Positions 18,234 through 26,374 of a DNA stretch of 64,000 bases are shown here, piece by piece (position 1 is the stretch's first letter; each line of letters opens with the position of its first letter). The notes beneath the pieces were generated by a model. The model had not been told where the DNA came from, did no database searches, and saw only the letters and a program-made list of their open reading frames with translations. The DNA is from an uncultured Prevotellaceae bacterium (GTDB lineage Bacteria; Bacteroidota; Bacteroidia; Bacteroidales; Bacteroidaceae): positions 1 to 64,000 of the forward strand of contig CADCDK010000017.1 of NCBI GenBank assembly GCA_902800185.1, in the 5' to 3' direction. The translations under genes and the position numbers were made by a program.

Positions 18234-19586
18234 ATGATTATGTCAGACTATAAGAATAATTCCAATAGACACAGCATACTCGACTTCGGCGAGCCCGACA
18301 AAGAGAAAAGTATCATCAAAGTCATCGGTGTTGGCGGTGGCGGCGGCAATGCTGTAAACCACATGTATCGAGAAGGCATCCACGACGTGACCTTCGTTCT
18401 CTGTAACACAGATGCCCAGGCACTGAACGACAGTCCCGTACCCGTTCACCTGCAGTTAGGAAAAGAGGGACTTGGCGCTGGTAACAAGCCCGAGAAGGCC
18501 CGCGCTGCCGCAGAAGAGAGCATCGAAGACGTCAAGAAAATGCTTGACGACGGAACAAAGATGGCTTTCATCACAGCTGGTATGGGCGGCGGTACCGGTA
18601 CGGGTGCAGCTCCTGTCATTGCTCGCGTCAGCAAGGAGCTCGAGATTCTCACCGTCGGTATTGTTACCATTCCTTTCGCCTTCGAGGGCAACAACAAAAT
18701 CGACCAAGCGCTTGACGGTGTAGAGGAGATGTCGAAACATGTCGATGCCCTGCTTGTCATCAACAACGAGCGTCTGCGTGTCATCTATCCTGACCTGACA
18801 CTGCTCGATGCCTTCAAAAAGGCCGACGACACACTGAGCGTTGCTGCCAAAAGTATCGCCGAGATTATCACCACACACGGACTGATCAACCTTGACTTCA
18901 ACGACGTGAAGACCGTTCTGAAGGATGGTGGCGTTGCCATCATGTCCACTGGATACGGTGAAGGAGAAGGCCGCGTGAAGAAGGCCATCGACGATGCACT
19001 CAACTCACCGCTGCTCAACGACAACGACATCTTCAACTCCAAGAAGATTCTGCTCTCCATCAACTTCAGCAATGAGAAGTCAGAAGGCTCTGGCCTGATG
19101 ATGGAGGAAATGAACGATGTCAACGACTTCATGGCTCGTTTTGGCAGCGACTTCGAAATCAAATGGGGTATCGCTGTTGACCCGGAACTTGGACAGAAGG
19201 TCAAGGTTACCATCCTCGCTACCGGCTTCGGCATCGAGAACGTGGAGGGAATGAATGTTCACCTGGGCAAGAAGACACAGGAGGATATCGAGAAATATGT
19301 CCGCGAAGAAGAGAAGCGCGTGGAGAAACAAACCCGTCGCGACCGTTTCTACAGCGACAACGGACAACGCATTCACCACAAGCGTCGCCCCAACATCTAT
19401 CTCTTCCGCCCCGAAGACCTCGACAACGAAGACATCATCCTCGCCATCGAGAACACACCTACCTACAAGCGCACCAAGCAGATGCTGGAGGACATCCGCA
19501 ATCTGGCAAAGGGAGTAAAGGGTGTGGTCGCCTCTGAGAAGAAGGAAGAGAGTAACCCTGTACAGGGAATGATCAGTTTCACATAA
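18234..19586 (+). CDS. ftsZ: Cell division GTPase FtsZ
   Basis: A 450-residue tubulin-like GTPase forming the Z-ring. The GTP-binding signature GGGTGTGAAPVIARV is intact (AGMGGGTGTGA), as are VIGVGGGGGNAVNHM at the start, NTDAQAL and the T7-loop region NLDFNDVKTVL. The C-terminal extension contains a charged stretch (RRDRFYSDNGQRIHHKRRP) and ends PVQGMISFT. Two in-frame ATGs lie six bases apart (18234 and 18240); the upstream one is kept. Confidence 0.96.
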   Translation: MIMSDYKNNSNRHSILDFGEPDKEKSIIKVIGVGGGGGNAVNHMYREGIHDVTFVLCNTDAQALNDSPVPVHLQLGKEGLGAGNKPEKARAAAEESIEDVKKMLDDGTKMAFITAGMGGGTGTGAAPVIARVSKELEILTVGIVTIPFAFEGNNKIDQALDGVEEMSKHVDALLVINNERLRVIYPDLTLLDAFKKADDTLSVAAKSIAEIITTHGLINLDFNDVKTVLKDGGVAIMSTGYGEGEGRVKKAIDDALNSPLLNDNDIFNSKKILLSINFSNEKSEGSGLMMEEMNDVNDFMARFGSDFEIKWGIAVDPELGQKVKVTILATGFGIENVEGMNVHLGKKTQEDIEKYVREEEKRVEKQTRRDRFYSDNGQRIHHKRRPNIYLFRPEDLDNEDIILAIENTPTYKRTKQMLEDIRNLAKGVKGVVASEKKEESNPVQGMISFT

Positions 19587-19610
19587 CAATCCACCTAAAA
19601 TCACGTCAAA

Positions 19611-20057
19611 ATGCTTTTCGATCAAATAAGCGAAGATATCAAAGCGGCCATGAAAGCCCGCGACAAGGTTGCGCTTGACGCACTGCGCAACATCAAGAAA
19701 GTATTCCTTGAGGCCAAGACAGCCCCTGGAGCCAACGACACGCTCGAAGATGCCGACGCGCTGAAGATTCTTCAGAAACTGGCCAAACAGGGCAAGGAGT
19801 CTGCTCAGACCTTTATTGCCAACAACCGCCAAGACCTTGCCGACAATGAGCTGGCACAGGTTGAAGTCATCGAGCGCTATCTGCCAAAGGCTCTCACTCC
19901 CGAGGAAATAGAAGCTGCCGTCAAAGCCATCATCGCCGAGACGGGCGCACAAGGAATGAAAGACATGGGACGAGTAATGGGACTCGCCAGCAAACAACTG
20001 GCCGGACGTGCCGATGGGCGCACCATCTCGGAAATCGTCAAGAAGCTTCTTGCCTAA
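19611..20057 (+). CDS. YqeY-like (GatB/YqeY domain) protein
   Basis: A 148-residue all-helical protein with typical YqeY text: IKAAMKARDKVALDALRNIK near the start, ELAQVEVIERYLPKALTPEE in the middle and GAQGMKDMGRVMGLASKQL near the end. This domain is shared with the tail of the GatB amidotransferase subunit; a role with tRNA is proposed but not settled. It lies 24 bases after ftsZ and is followed by a terminator, so it closes the dcw transcript. Confidence 0.88.
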   Translation: MLFDQISEDIKAAMKARDKVALDALRNIKKVFLEAKTAPGANDTLEDADALKILQKLAKQGKESAQTFIANNRQDLADNELAQVEVIERYLPKALTPEEIEAAVKAIIAETGAQGMKDMGRVMGLASKQLAGRADGRTISEIVKKLLA

Positions 20058-20067
20058 AACAACCAAC

Positions 20068-20108
20068 TGCGCTGCACTGGAGTAACATCTAGTGCGGCGC
20101 ATTTTAAT
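20068..20108 (+). terminator. Intrinsic terminator closing the dcw operon
   Basis: TGCGCTGCACT pairs with AGTGCGGCGCA (11 bp including one G-U) around a 12-base loop, followed by TTTTAAT. It begins 10 bases after the stop of the YqeY-like gene. Confidence 0.75.
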
Positions 20109-20118
20109 ATGTAGCCTT

Positions 20119-21786
20119 ATGAAAAAATCCCCAACTACCCGCCACCTGTCCCTTTGTTGTGCCATGATAGCACCTGCCGTCACAACAATGGCGCAAGCAG
20201 ATCAACGGCCTAATATTATCTACATCATGAGCGATGACCACGCTTATCAGGCCATTTCCGCTTATGACCACCCCATTTCCAGACTGGCTCCCACACCCCA
20301 TATCGACCGCATCGCCAACGAGGGCATGCGCTTCGACAATGCCTTTGTCGAGAACTCACTCTCCTCCCCCAGCCGTGCTTGCACTATCACAGGACTCTAT
20401 AGCCATCAGAATGGACAGCGCATGCTGCTCGAAGGCATCGATTCCACCCGCACTTTCTTCTCTGAAGTGCTCCAACAGGCTGGCTACCAAACGGGCATGA
20501 TTGGCAAGTGGCACCTCATGTGTACACCCAAGGGATTTGACTATTACCATGTATTCTGGGATCAAGGCACTTACTACAATCCACAGTTCCTCGGACAGGA
20601 CTCTCATGGCAAGTATATCCGAGAGGAAGGCTATGCCACCGAGCTCATCACACAGCATGCCATCGAGTTCCTTGACAACCGCGACAAGGAGAAGCCTTTC
20701 TGCCTGATGGTTCATCATAAGGCTCCCCACCGTAGCTGGTTCCCCGCTACACAGCACCTTGGCATGTACGACAACGTCACATTCCCCATCCCTGAGACCA
20801 TGTGGGACGACTATGCCACACGAGGCTCGGCTGCCCACACACAGAAAATGGAGATCGGAGAAGACATGGAGCTTGTGCTCGACCTCAAGGTTGACAGCGT
20901 TGGGGCGGGACCTGTCAACTATGCCAGGACCATTGCCGAATACGGACGGATGAATGCAGAGCAGAAAGCTGCCAATGAAGCCTATTTCGGCAAGCGCTAT
21001 AACCAGTTCCAGGAGGACAAGCTCACAGGACGGGCACTGGTGGAATGGAAGTACCAGACCTATCTGCGCGACTATCTGTCGGTCATTCACTCTGTTGACG
21101 AGAGCGTAGGCGAAATCCTCGACTACCTCGACCGTAACGGCCTTGCCGAGAACACCATTGTTGTCTATACCTCCGACCAGGGGTTCTACATGGGCGAGCA
21201 CGGATGGTTCGACAAGCGTTTCATGTACGAGGAAAGCATGCACACACCTCTCCTCATCCGCTATCCGCGCGAAATCAAGCCCCACTCCGTCTGCACCACT
21301 ATGGTACAGAACATCGACTATGCGCCCACCTTCATCGACTATGCCCATGCCAAGAAGCCCAAGGAGATGACAGGACTCTCACTCGCCCCCCTGTTCCAAG
21401 GCAAAGAGCCCAAGAACTGGCGAAAGAGTCTCTACTATCATTATTATGACTACCCCTCCTGGCATGTCACCCGCAAGCACGATGGTGTACGCACCGACCG
21501 CTACAAACTCATCCACTTCTATGGAAAAGGCGGTACCCGTGCGCAGCAGGAGAACCAATACCAGAACACTCCCGGCACACGCGAATACAATTCCTTCCAA
21601 TGGATGAGCCGCTCGGGATACATCGAGAACGACCCCGACATCAACTACATGGAGCTCTACGATCTCAAGAACGATCCCAACGAGCTGCACAACATCTACG
21701 GACAGCCGGGAACAGAGAAAATCACCCGTAAGCTCCAGAAACTGCTCGACGGCTACCGCAAGCAGCTGAACATCGATGAATATTAA
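20119..21786 (+). CDS. Secreted Ser-type sulfatase (S1 family)
   Basis: A 555-residue sulfatase. An N-terminal signal peptide (about residues 1-27, ending VTTMAQA) is followed by the metal-binding start NIIYIMSDDHAYQ. The formylglycine motif reads S-S-P-S-R (LSSPSRACTITGLYSHQNG), the serine type matured by an anaerobic sulfatase-maturating radical-SAM enzyme. Later blocks are GMIGKWHL, VHHKAPHRSWF and YTSDQGFYMGEHGWFDKR. It would remove sulfate from a glycan in the periplasm; the substrate cannot be told. The frame extends to a GTG at 20092 inside the terminator hairpin, so the ATG before the signal peptide is used. Confidence 0.88.
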   Translation: MKKSPTTRHLSLCCAMIAPAVTTMAQADQRPNIIYIMSDDHAYQAISAYDHPISRLAPTPHIDRIANEGMRFDNAFVENSLSSPSRACTITGLYSHQNGQRMLLEGIDSTRTFFSEVLQQAGYQTGMIGKWHLMCTPKGFDYYHVFWDQGTYYNPQFLGQDSHGKYIREEGYATELITQHAIEFLDNRDKEKPFCLMVHHKAPHRSWFPATQHLGMYDNVTFPIPETMWDDYATRGSAAHTQKMEIGEDMELVLDLKVDSVGAGPVNYARTIAEYGRMNAEQKAANEAYFGKRYNQFQEDKLTGRALVEWKYQTYLRDYLSVIHSVDESVGEILDYLDRNGLAENTIVVYTSDQGFYMGEHGWFDKRFMYEESMHTPLLIRYPREIKPHSVCTTMVQNIDYAPTFIDYAHAKKPKEMTGLSLAPLFQGKEPKNWRKSLYYHYYDYPSWHVTRKHDGVRTDRYKLIHFYGKGGTRAQQENQYQNTPGTREYNSFQWMSRSGYIENDPDINYMELYDLKNDPNELHNIYGQPGTEKITRKLQKLLDGYRKQLNIDEY

Positions 21787-21790
21787 CGAT

Positions 21791-21832
21791 CAACTCTCAA
21801 CTATCAACTCTCAACTATCAACTCTCAACTAC
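21791..21832. repeat. Six-unit heptamer array before the galacturonokinase-like gene
   Basis: Six contiguous 7-base units alternate caactct and caactat, ending caactac, and stop one base before the ATG at 21834. They fill the gap after the sulfatase stop almost completely. This is the same architecture as the array before murD, but with an unrelated unit sequence. Confidence 0.9.
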
Positions 21833-21833
21833 A

Positions 21834-22976
21834 ATGTCCGACTATCAATATCATATATTCTCGCCCTACCGAGTATGTCCACTGGGTGCGCATGTTGACC
21901 ATCAGCATGGGTTGGTGACCGGTTTTGCCATTGACAAAGGAGTAGATTTATGGTTCACGCCCCGTAGCGACGGTCACGTACACCTCTCCTCCCGCTCGTT
22001 TGAAGGCGAGGTAGATTTCGAGGTGAACGCCCCCTCGCAAGTAAGGGAACGACACTGGGGCGACTATGCCCGTGGTGCCAAGTACGCCCTTCGCAAGCGC
22101 TTCGAGCTACAGAACGGCATCGACGGCGTGCTACAGGGATCTCTACCCGTAGGTGGTCTTTCATCGAGTGCTGCCGTGCTCATCGCCTATGTCATGGCCT
22201 TTGCCAAAGCCAACGGAATTGCGCTGCAGCCTTTTGAGGTTGTGCAGATCGCATCTGAGGCTGAACGCGAATACATCGGACTGAACAACGGACTGCTCGA
22301 CCAAGCCTGTATCGCGTTAGGCAAAAAAGACGGACTGCTCTTTCTTGACTGCGATAGCAACGACTACCGCATCATCAAGCGCAACCCTGCCATGCCCGAG
22401 TTCGAACTGGGAATCTTCTTTTCCGGACTCACCCGCAGCCTCATCAACAGCGACTACAACCTGCGTGTCTATGAATGCAAGACAGCCGCATGGAACATGT
22501 TGGCATACACAGACCAGCCGCTGAAGACTTTCGACAAGACCTTCTTGCGCGACATCCCCAAAGCAACCTTCGAAAAGACTCGCATTGCCATGCCGCAGCG
22601 TTTCGCAAGGCGTGCCGAGCATTTCTACTCGGAGTATCGGCGTGTGCGCCAGGGAGTGACGGCATGGGAGAGCGGGAACCTGAAACTCTTTGGGAAGCTT
22701 TCCTTCGACTCCTGCGAGTCGAGCATCCACAACTATGAGTGCGGCAGTCCCGAGCTCATTGCCATCTACGAGATTATGCGCACACTACCCGGCATCTGGG
22801 GTGGACGATTCTCGGGAGCCGGCTTCAAAGGAGCCTGCATCGCCATCATTGATCCAGCCTACAAAGCAGAGATTGAGCGCGAGCTCACCCGTCGTTATCT
22901 GGAACAGTTCCCCGAATACGAGAACACGTTCCAATGCTACTTCGTCAAGCCCGACGACGGTGCCCGCTTCATATAA
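21834..22976 (+). CDS. GHMP sugar kinase, galacturonokinase-like
   Basis: A 380-residue GHMP kinase. The ATP loop is GGLSSSAAVLIAYVMA and the late motif is GGRFSGAGFKGACIA. The first motif is SPYRVCPLGAHVDHQHG, not the PGRVNLIGEHTDYN of galactokinases. That motif, together with GLNNGLLDQ, FSGLTRSL, YNLRVYECKTAAW, RRAEHFYSEYRRVRQG and SSIHNYECGSPEL, recalls plant galacturonokinase (GalAK). The likely reaction is D-galacturonate plus ATP to GalA-1-phosphate. Its neighbours, a UDP-glucuronate epimerase-like enzyme and a nucleotidyltransferase, fit UDP-galacturonate supply. Automated annotation may call it galactokinase; the comparison is from memory, so substrate remains inferred. Confidence 0.75.
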   Translation: MSDYQYHIFSPYRVCPLGAHVDHQHGLVTGFAIDKGVDLWFTPRSDGHVHLSSRSFEGEVDFEVNAPSQVRERHWGDYARGAKYALRKRFELQNGIDGVLQGSLPVGGLSSSAAVLIAYVMAFAKANGIALQPFEVVQIASEAEREYIGLNNGLLDQACIALGKKDGLLFLDCDSNDYRIIKRNPAMPEFELGIFFSGLTRSLINSDYNLRVYECKTAAWNMLAYTDQPLKTFDKTFLRDIPKATFEKTRIAMPQRFARRAEHFYSEYRRVRQGVTAWESGNLKLFGKLSFDSCESSIHNYECGSPELIAIYEIMRTLPGIWGGRFSGAGFKGACIAIIDPAYKAEIERELTRRYLEQFPEYENTFQCYFVKPDDGARFI

Positions 22977-23010
22977 ACACTTCACATTCCCCCTTCTACA
23001 TTCCACGAAC

Positions 23011-24075
23011 ATGAAAGAATACAACATCGATCTCACTGGCAAAACCATCCTTGTGACGGGAGCAGCCGGATTCATCGGAGCCAATCTGGTGAAGAAACTT
23101 TACCAACAAATAGGCGACAGCATCCGTGTCATCGGTATCGACAGCATCACCGACTACTATGACGTGAACATCAAATACGAGCGACTGAAAGAACTCGAGC
23201 AGCATCCCTCGTTCACATTCATCAAAGGAAATATCGCCGACAAGCCCACCATTGACAAACTCTTCAGCGACCATAAGCCGTCAGTGGTTGTGAACCTCGC
23301 GGCACAGGCTGGCGTGCGCTACAGCATCACCAACCCTGGCTCCTACATTGAATCCAACCTCATCGGATTTTACAACATTCTGGAGGCCTGCCGATGGAAC
23401 GAGGTGGAACATCTGGTGTACGCCTCTTCGTCGAGTGTTTACGGCACCAACAAGAAGATTCCTTACTCTACCGATGATAAGGTTGACAACCCCGTGTCGC
23501 TCTATGCCGCCACGAAGAAGAGCAACGAGCTCATGGCCCATGCCTATTCCAAGCTCTACAACATCCCCTCTACCGGTCTGCGCTTCTTCACCGTCTATGG
23601 TCCAGCCGGACGACCCGACATGGCTTACTTCGGCTTCACCAACAAGCTACGTGAAGGGAAGAAAATCCAAATCTTCAATTATGGCAACTGCAAGCGCGAC
23701 TTCACCTTTGTTGATGACATCGTGGAGGGTGTCATCCGTATCATGCAGCATGCACCGGAAAAGAAAAGCGGCGAGGACGGACTGCCCATCCCGCCCTATG
23801 AGGTCTATAACATCGGTAACAGTTCACCCGAAAACCTGCTCGATTTTGTCACCATCCTACAAGAAGAGCTCATCCGCGCCGGTGTGCTGCCAACAGACTA
23901 TGATTTCGAGGCTCACAAGGAGCTGGTGCCCATGCAGGCAGGAGACGTACCCATCACCTATGCCGACACGACCCCGCTGGAACGCGACTTCGGCTTCAAA
24001 CCATCAACCAGCCTACGCACTGGCCTACGCGCCTTTGCAGAATGGTATGCACGCTACTACGGCACCTACAAATAA
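23011..24075 (+). CDS. NAD-dependent epimerase, UDP-glucuronate 4-epimerase-like
   Basis: A 354-residue extended short-chain dehydrogenase. It has the NAD site ILVTGAAGFIGANLVKKL, the catalytic YxxxK in SLYAATKKSNELM, ASSSSVYG, and GPAGRPDMAYFGFTNKL. The GRPDMA block is typical of the CapI/GAE group that interconverts UDP-glucuronate and UDP-galacturonate. The ATG at 23011 is used; a much longer frame upstream overlaps the kinase and is a shadow. Galacturonokinase-like and nucleotidyltransferase genes on either side strengthen the uronate assignment. Confidence 0.82.
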   Translation: MKEYNIDLTGKTILVTGAAGFIGANLVKKLYQQIGDSIRVIGIDSITDYYDVNIKYERLKELEQHPSFTFIKGNIADKPTIDKLFSDHKPSVVVNLAAQAGVRYSITNPGSYIESNLIGFYNILEACRWNEVEHLVYASSSSVYGTNKKIPYSTDDKVDNPVSLYAATKKSNELMAHAYSKLYNIPSTGLRFFTVYGPAGRPDMAYFGFTNKLREGKKIQIFNYGNCKRDFTFVDDIVEGVIRIMQHAPEKKSGEDGLPIPPYEVYNIGNSSPENLLDFVTILQEELIRAGVLPTDYDFEAHKELVPMQAGDVPITYADTTPLERDFGFKPSTSLRTGLRAFAEWYARYYGTYK

Positions 24076-24090
24076 AACGCTTATACCCTC

Positions 24091-24837
24091 ATGAAGAATA
24101 TCATCATTGCCGCAGGCTACGCCACTCGCCTGTACCCGCTGACGGAGAACTTTCCAAAACCGCTTCTGCAGATAGGGAAGCGTTCCATTCTCGACCGTAT
24201 CATCGACGATGTAGATACCATTGCCGAGGTTGACGAACATATCCTTGTCACCAATCACAAATTTGCCCATCACTTTGAGGAATGGACCAAGAAGAGGAAA
24301 GACAACAAGGGTAGCAAGCCCATTCATATCATCGATGATGGCACAGAGACCAACGAGAGCCGATTAGGAGCCGTGCGCGACCTGCTACTGGCCCTCGACA
24401 CATGCCAGCTGGACGATGACATCATGGTGCTCGCTGCGGACAACATCCTTCAATTCTCCCTACAAGGCTTCGTAGATTTCTTCAAGGAAAAGAACACCTC
24501 CATCATCATGTGTCATCACGAGCCCGAACTCCGGCGGTTGCAACGCACAGGCGTTATTGCCGTGGACGAGGAGATGCGCGTGCTCGAGATGCAGGAGAAG
24601 CCCGAGAAGCCTGTTTCCAACTGGGCTGTACCACCGTTCTACATCTACAAGGAAACCGACCTTCCTCTCATCCGTGACTGCATGAACCACGGATGTGGAG
24701 CTGATGCGCCAGGCAACCTTGCCCACTACCTTGCTACACGCACCACATTACATGCCTGGAAGATGGCTGGCGGTCGTTTCGACATTGGCTCCATGGACAG
24801 CCTGGAAGAAGCACGCCGTCTGTTCGGAGACGAGTAG
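24091..24837 (+). CDS. Sugar-phosphate nucleotidyltransferase
   Basis: A 248-residue RmlA/GlmU-like transferase. The signature is IIIAAGYATRLYPLTENFPKPLLQIGKR at the start (activator Lys in FPKPLL), then MVLAADNILQFS and GVIAVDEEMRVLEMQEKPEKP. It activates a sugar-1-phosphate with an NTP. Position next to the GalA-1-phosphate kinase suggests it could form UDP-GalA, but base and sugar cannot be read from sequence. It is the last gene before the promoter of the polysaccharide locus. Confidence 0.8.
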   Translation: MKNIIIAAGYATRLYPLTENFPKPLLQIGKRSILDRIIDDVDTIAEVDEHILVTNHKFAHHFEEWTKKRKDNKGSKPIHIIDDGTETNESRLGAVRDLLLALDTCQLDDDIMVLAADNILQFSLQGFVDFFKEKNTSIIMCHHEPELRRLQRTGVIAVDEEMRVLEMQEKPEKPVSNWAVPPFYIYKETDLPLIRDCMNHGCGADAPGNLAHYLATRTTLHAWKMAGGRFDIGSMDSLEEARRLFGDE

Positions 24838-24937
24838 TCATCACCAACCACAACACCCAATCGAGAAGAAAAGACAAATCAACGGTGGGGGAAAGCAAAA
24901 ATCAAGTAAAAAGCAAGGTTATTTAAATATTATTCAT

Positions 24938-24945
24938 TATCTTTG
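24938..24945 (+). promoter_or_regulatory. -7 promoter element of the polysaccharide locus
   Basis: TATCTTTG fits TAnnTTTG, in an A+T-rich stretch, about 190 bases before the first gene. No clear -33 TTTG is seen at the right distance, so a regulator might be needed. Confidence 0.5.
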
Positions 24946-24954
24946 CACATGAAT

Positions 24955-25131
24955 TGAAGATTGCGCCATAGTATCTGCGAGCAACAACGTCAGAGTGTTA
25001 CACATCCAAGTGACGTTTCCTACTCATTTGCGGCGAATTGCGCACCCTCCTCTATTTGTGCCCCAGAGCCTGTTTGTCACGACAAGCAGGGAGGAGAAGT
25101 GTGCTTATAAATCTCTATAATAAATATAATC
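24955..25131 (+). promoter_or_regulatory. Long structured 5-prime leader of the polysaccharide transcript
   Basis: About 180 bases with no gene separate the promoter from the first ATG. It contains a hairpin AACGTCA/TGACGTT (24986-25017) and a strong hairpin CCTGTTTGTC/GACAAGCAGG (25069-25090). The latter can be extended by CTCCTC/GAGGAG (25047-25052 with 25091-25096). No T run follows, so neither is an intrinsic terminator. Leaders of capsule operons are often antitermination targets; no NusG-like gene is present in this window. Confidence 0.45.
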
Positions 25132-25605
25132 ATGACTCATCTTGACGACAAGTTGCATAAAGCCCAGATGGATGACATGCGCTCCTTTGATGAACCCATG
25201 CCGTCTGTGGGCATTTTCTGGTATGACCCAGAAGCCCATACTCTCTTTGGGGTCCGCAAGAAGGAACTGACCCCTCGCGAAGTGGAGGAGGCAGCTGATA
25301 AGGGGAAGCCATTCATCAACTATCCTACCCTGCACCGTCAGGTTTGGGCTAAGGAGTACTTCCGAGCCCAAGCCAAGCATTCGGAAACGAAGTTCAAGGG
25401 AGACTATACTCAGATTCCTCGGGGGCGAGTAGCATGGACTATCGATAAGTTCATTGTCCTTGTGGGGCATTGGGCCGAGCCCATTCAAGATGAACTTGCA
25501 GCGTTGATTGAAGAGGCCTTTGCCCTCCCCTACTTCGAGTTTGTTTACGACGAGCACTGGGATCTCGGCCACGGCTGGTCAGGTGACATGCCAACCAGCA
25601 GATAG
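25132..25605 (+). CDS. Unrecognised 157-residue cytoplasmic protein, first gene of the polysaccharide locus
   Basis: I do not recognise this family. It lacks a signal peptide or membrane helix, is rich in acidic and aromatic residues, and contains SVGIFWYDPEAHTLFGVRKK, KFKGDYTQIPRGRVAW, KFIVLVGHWAEPIQDEL and FVYDEHWDLGHGWSGD. The ATG follows an A+T-rich segment. Base composition is closer to the dcw region than to the genes after it. Being the first gene after a long leader, it occupies the position of a regulator in Bacteroides capsule loci, but no regulatory domain is visible. Confidence 0.65.
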   Translation: MTHLDDKLHKAQMDDMRSFDEPMPSVGIFWYDPEAHTLFGVRKKELTPREVEEAADKGKPFINYPTLHRQVWAKEYFRAQAKHSETKFKGDYTQIPRGRVAWTIDKFIVLVGHWAEPIQDELAALIEEAFALPYFEFVYDEHWDLGHGWSGDMPTSR

Positions 25606-25669
25606 TCTCCCAAGCAATCACACGCCACCTCGAGTGCCAGATAGAGAGATACGAGAAGAAAAAGGGAAT

Positions 25670-26067
25670 ATGGACATAGCATTCTTATTGGAGAAATATT
25701 TTAGAACGGCAGAGAATGTCTCAATAGACGTTTTTGATGCACAGACATTAAATTCCGTCTATCAAAATGTTATAAAGTCGATGACATCTCATTTTGAAAT
25801 TGAAGTCAGCGTACTTCAAGCTATCAGTTATTGCTTGTATGAAGTTATGGATAATGTACATTACATTCCGGGAGCCATAAGTTAATCATAAAAGAGGGAA
25901 ATACTTCAGTTATCGAAAATGGATTCTGGCAAGGAACCCTTATCTATATGAAGATTGGAACAGAACGGGAAATTGATCCGAATCAGATAGTTGATCATCG
26001 AACAGATGCCGCCGGCGAGTTTAATGAAACATTTGTAGAGTCTGAAGAATTAGAAAAATTATGGTAG
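25670..26067 (+). pseudogene. Frameshifted histidine-kinase-like ATPase (anti-sigma-factor type)
   Basis: The first part (MDIAFLLEKYF to YCLYEVMDNVHYIPGAIS) stops at 25883-25885. A second open frame continues from HSGSHKLIIKEG through LIYMKIGTEREIDPNQIVDH to ELEKLW, stopping at 26065-26067. Restoring one T in the TT at 25861-25862 joins them as EVMDNVHLHSGS, which fits the N-box (E, N, H, S) of GHKL ATPases, and gives a 132-residue protein. A five-base duplication (ACATT twice, 25858-25867) would also explain the shift. The stop overlaps the start of the STAS-like gene, so the two were a coupled pair. It may be a real mutation, a phase-variable state or a sequencing error. Confidence 0.75.
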
Positions 26068-26357
26068 ATTTTAAATTTATAGATTACGGCACAGACTTTG
26101 GTACCCGAGACATGGGGCAAAAACTCCGAGAGAAGCTGTTGCCACTCATAAAAGGCGACGAGAAAGTGGTTCTTGACTTCACAGGAGTCAATGTCGTTTC
26201 CAATTCTTTTGCAGACGAATGTATTGCCAAACTGCTGATGGAAATGCCACTTGCAGAACTGAAACGCCGCACGACATTCAGAGGGCTCAACCCCTTGGCA
26301 GAACGCAGTGTATTGGTGGCACTCCAACGGAGATATAAATTCATGAAACAAAACTGA
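26061..26357 (+). CDS. STAS-like (DUF4325-type) protein
   Basis: A 98-residue protein with a STAS-like alpha/beta pattern: DFGTRDMGQKLREKLLPLI, EKVVLDFTGVNVVSNSFADE and LAELKRRTTFRGLNPLAE. The VNVVSNSFADE block is the usual DUF4325 signature. Such proteins are typically encoded beside a histidine-kinase-like ATPase, as here, and are thought to act like anti-sigma/anti-anti-sigma partners. Translation overlaps the end of the ATPase frame. Its partner is frameshifted, so regulation may be off in this strain. Confidence 0.75.
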   Translation: MVDFKFIDYGTDFGTRDMGQKLREKLLPLIKGDEKVVLDFTGVNVVSNSFADECIAKLLMEMPLAELKRRTTFRGLNPLAERSVLVALQRRYKFMKQN

Positions 26358-26374
26358 CGCCCCAAACCATCACA

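Noticed and set aside
22690..23010. N-terminal extension of the epimerase frame overlapping the GHMP kinase gene
   Set aside because: It overlaps the kinase coding sequence by nearly 290 bases and the Rossmann fold begins normally after the ATG at 23011.
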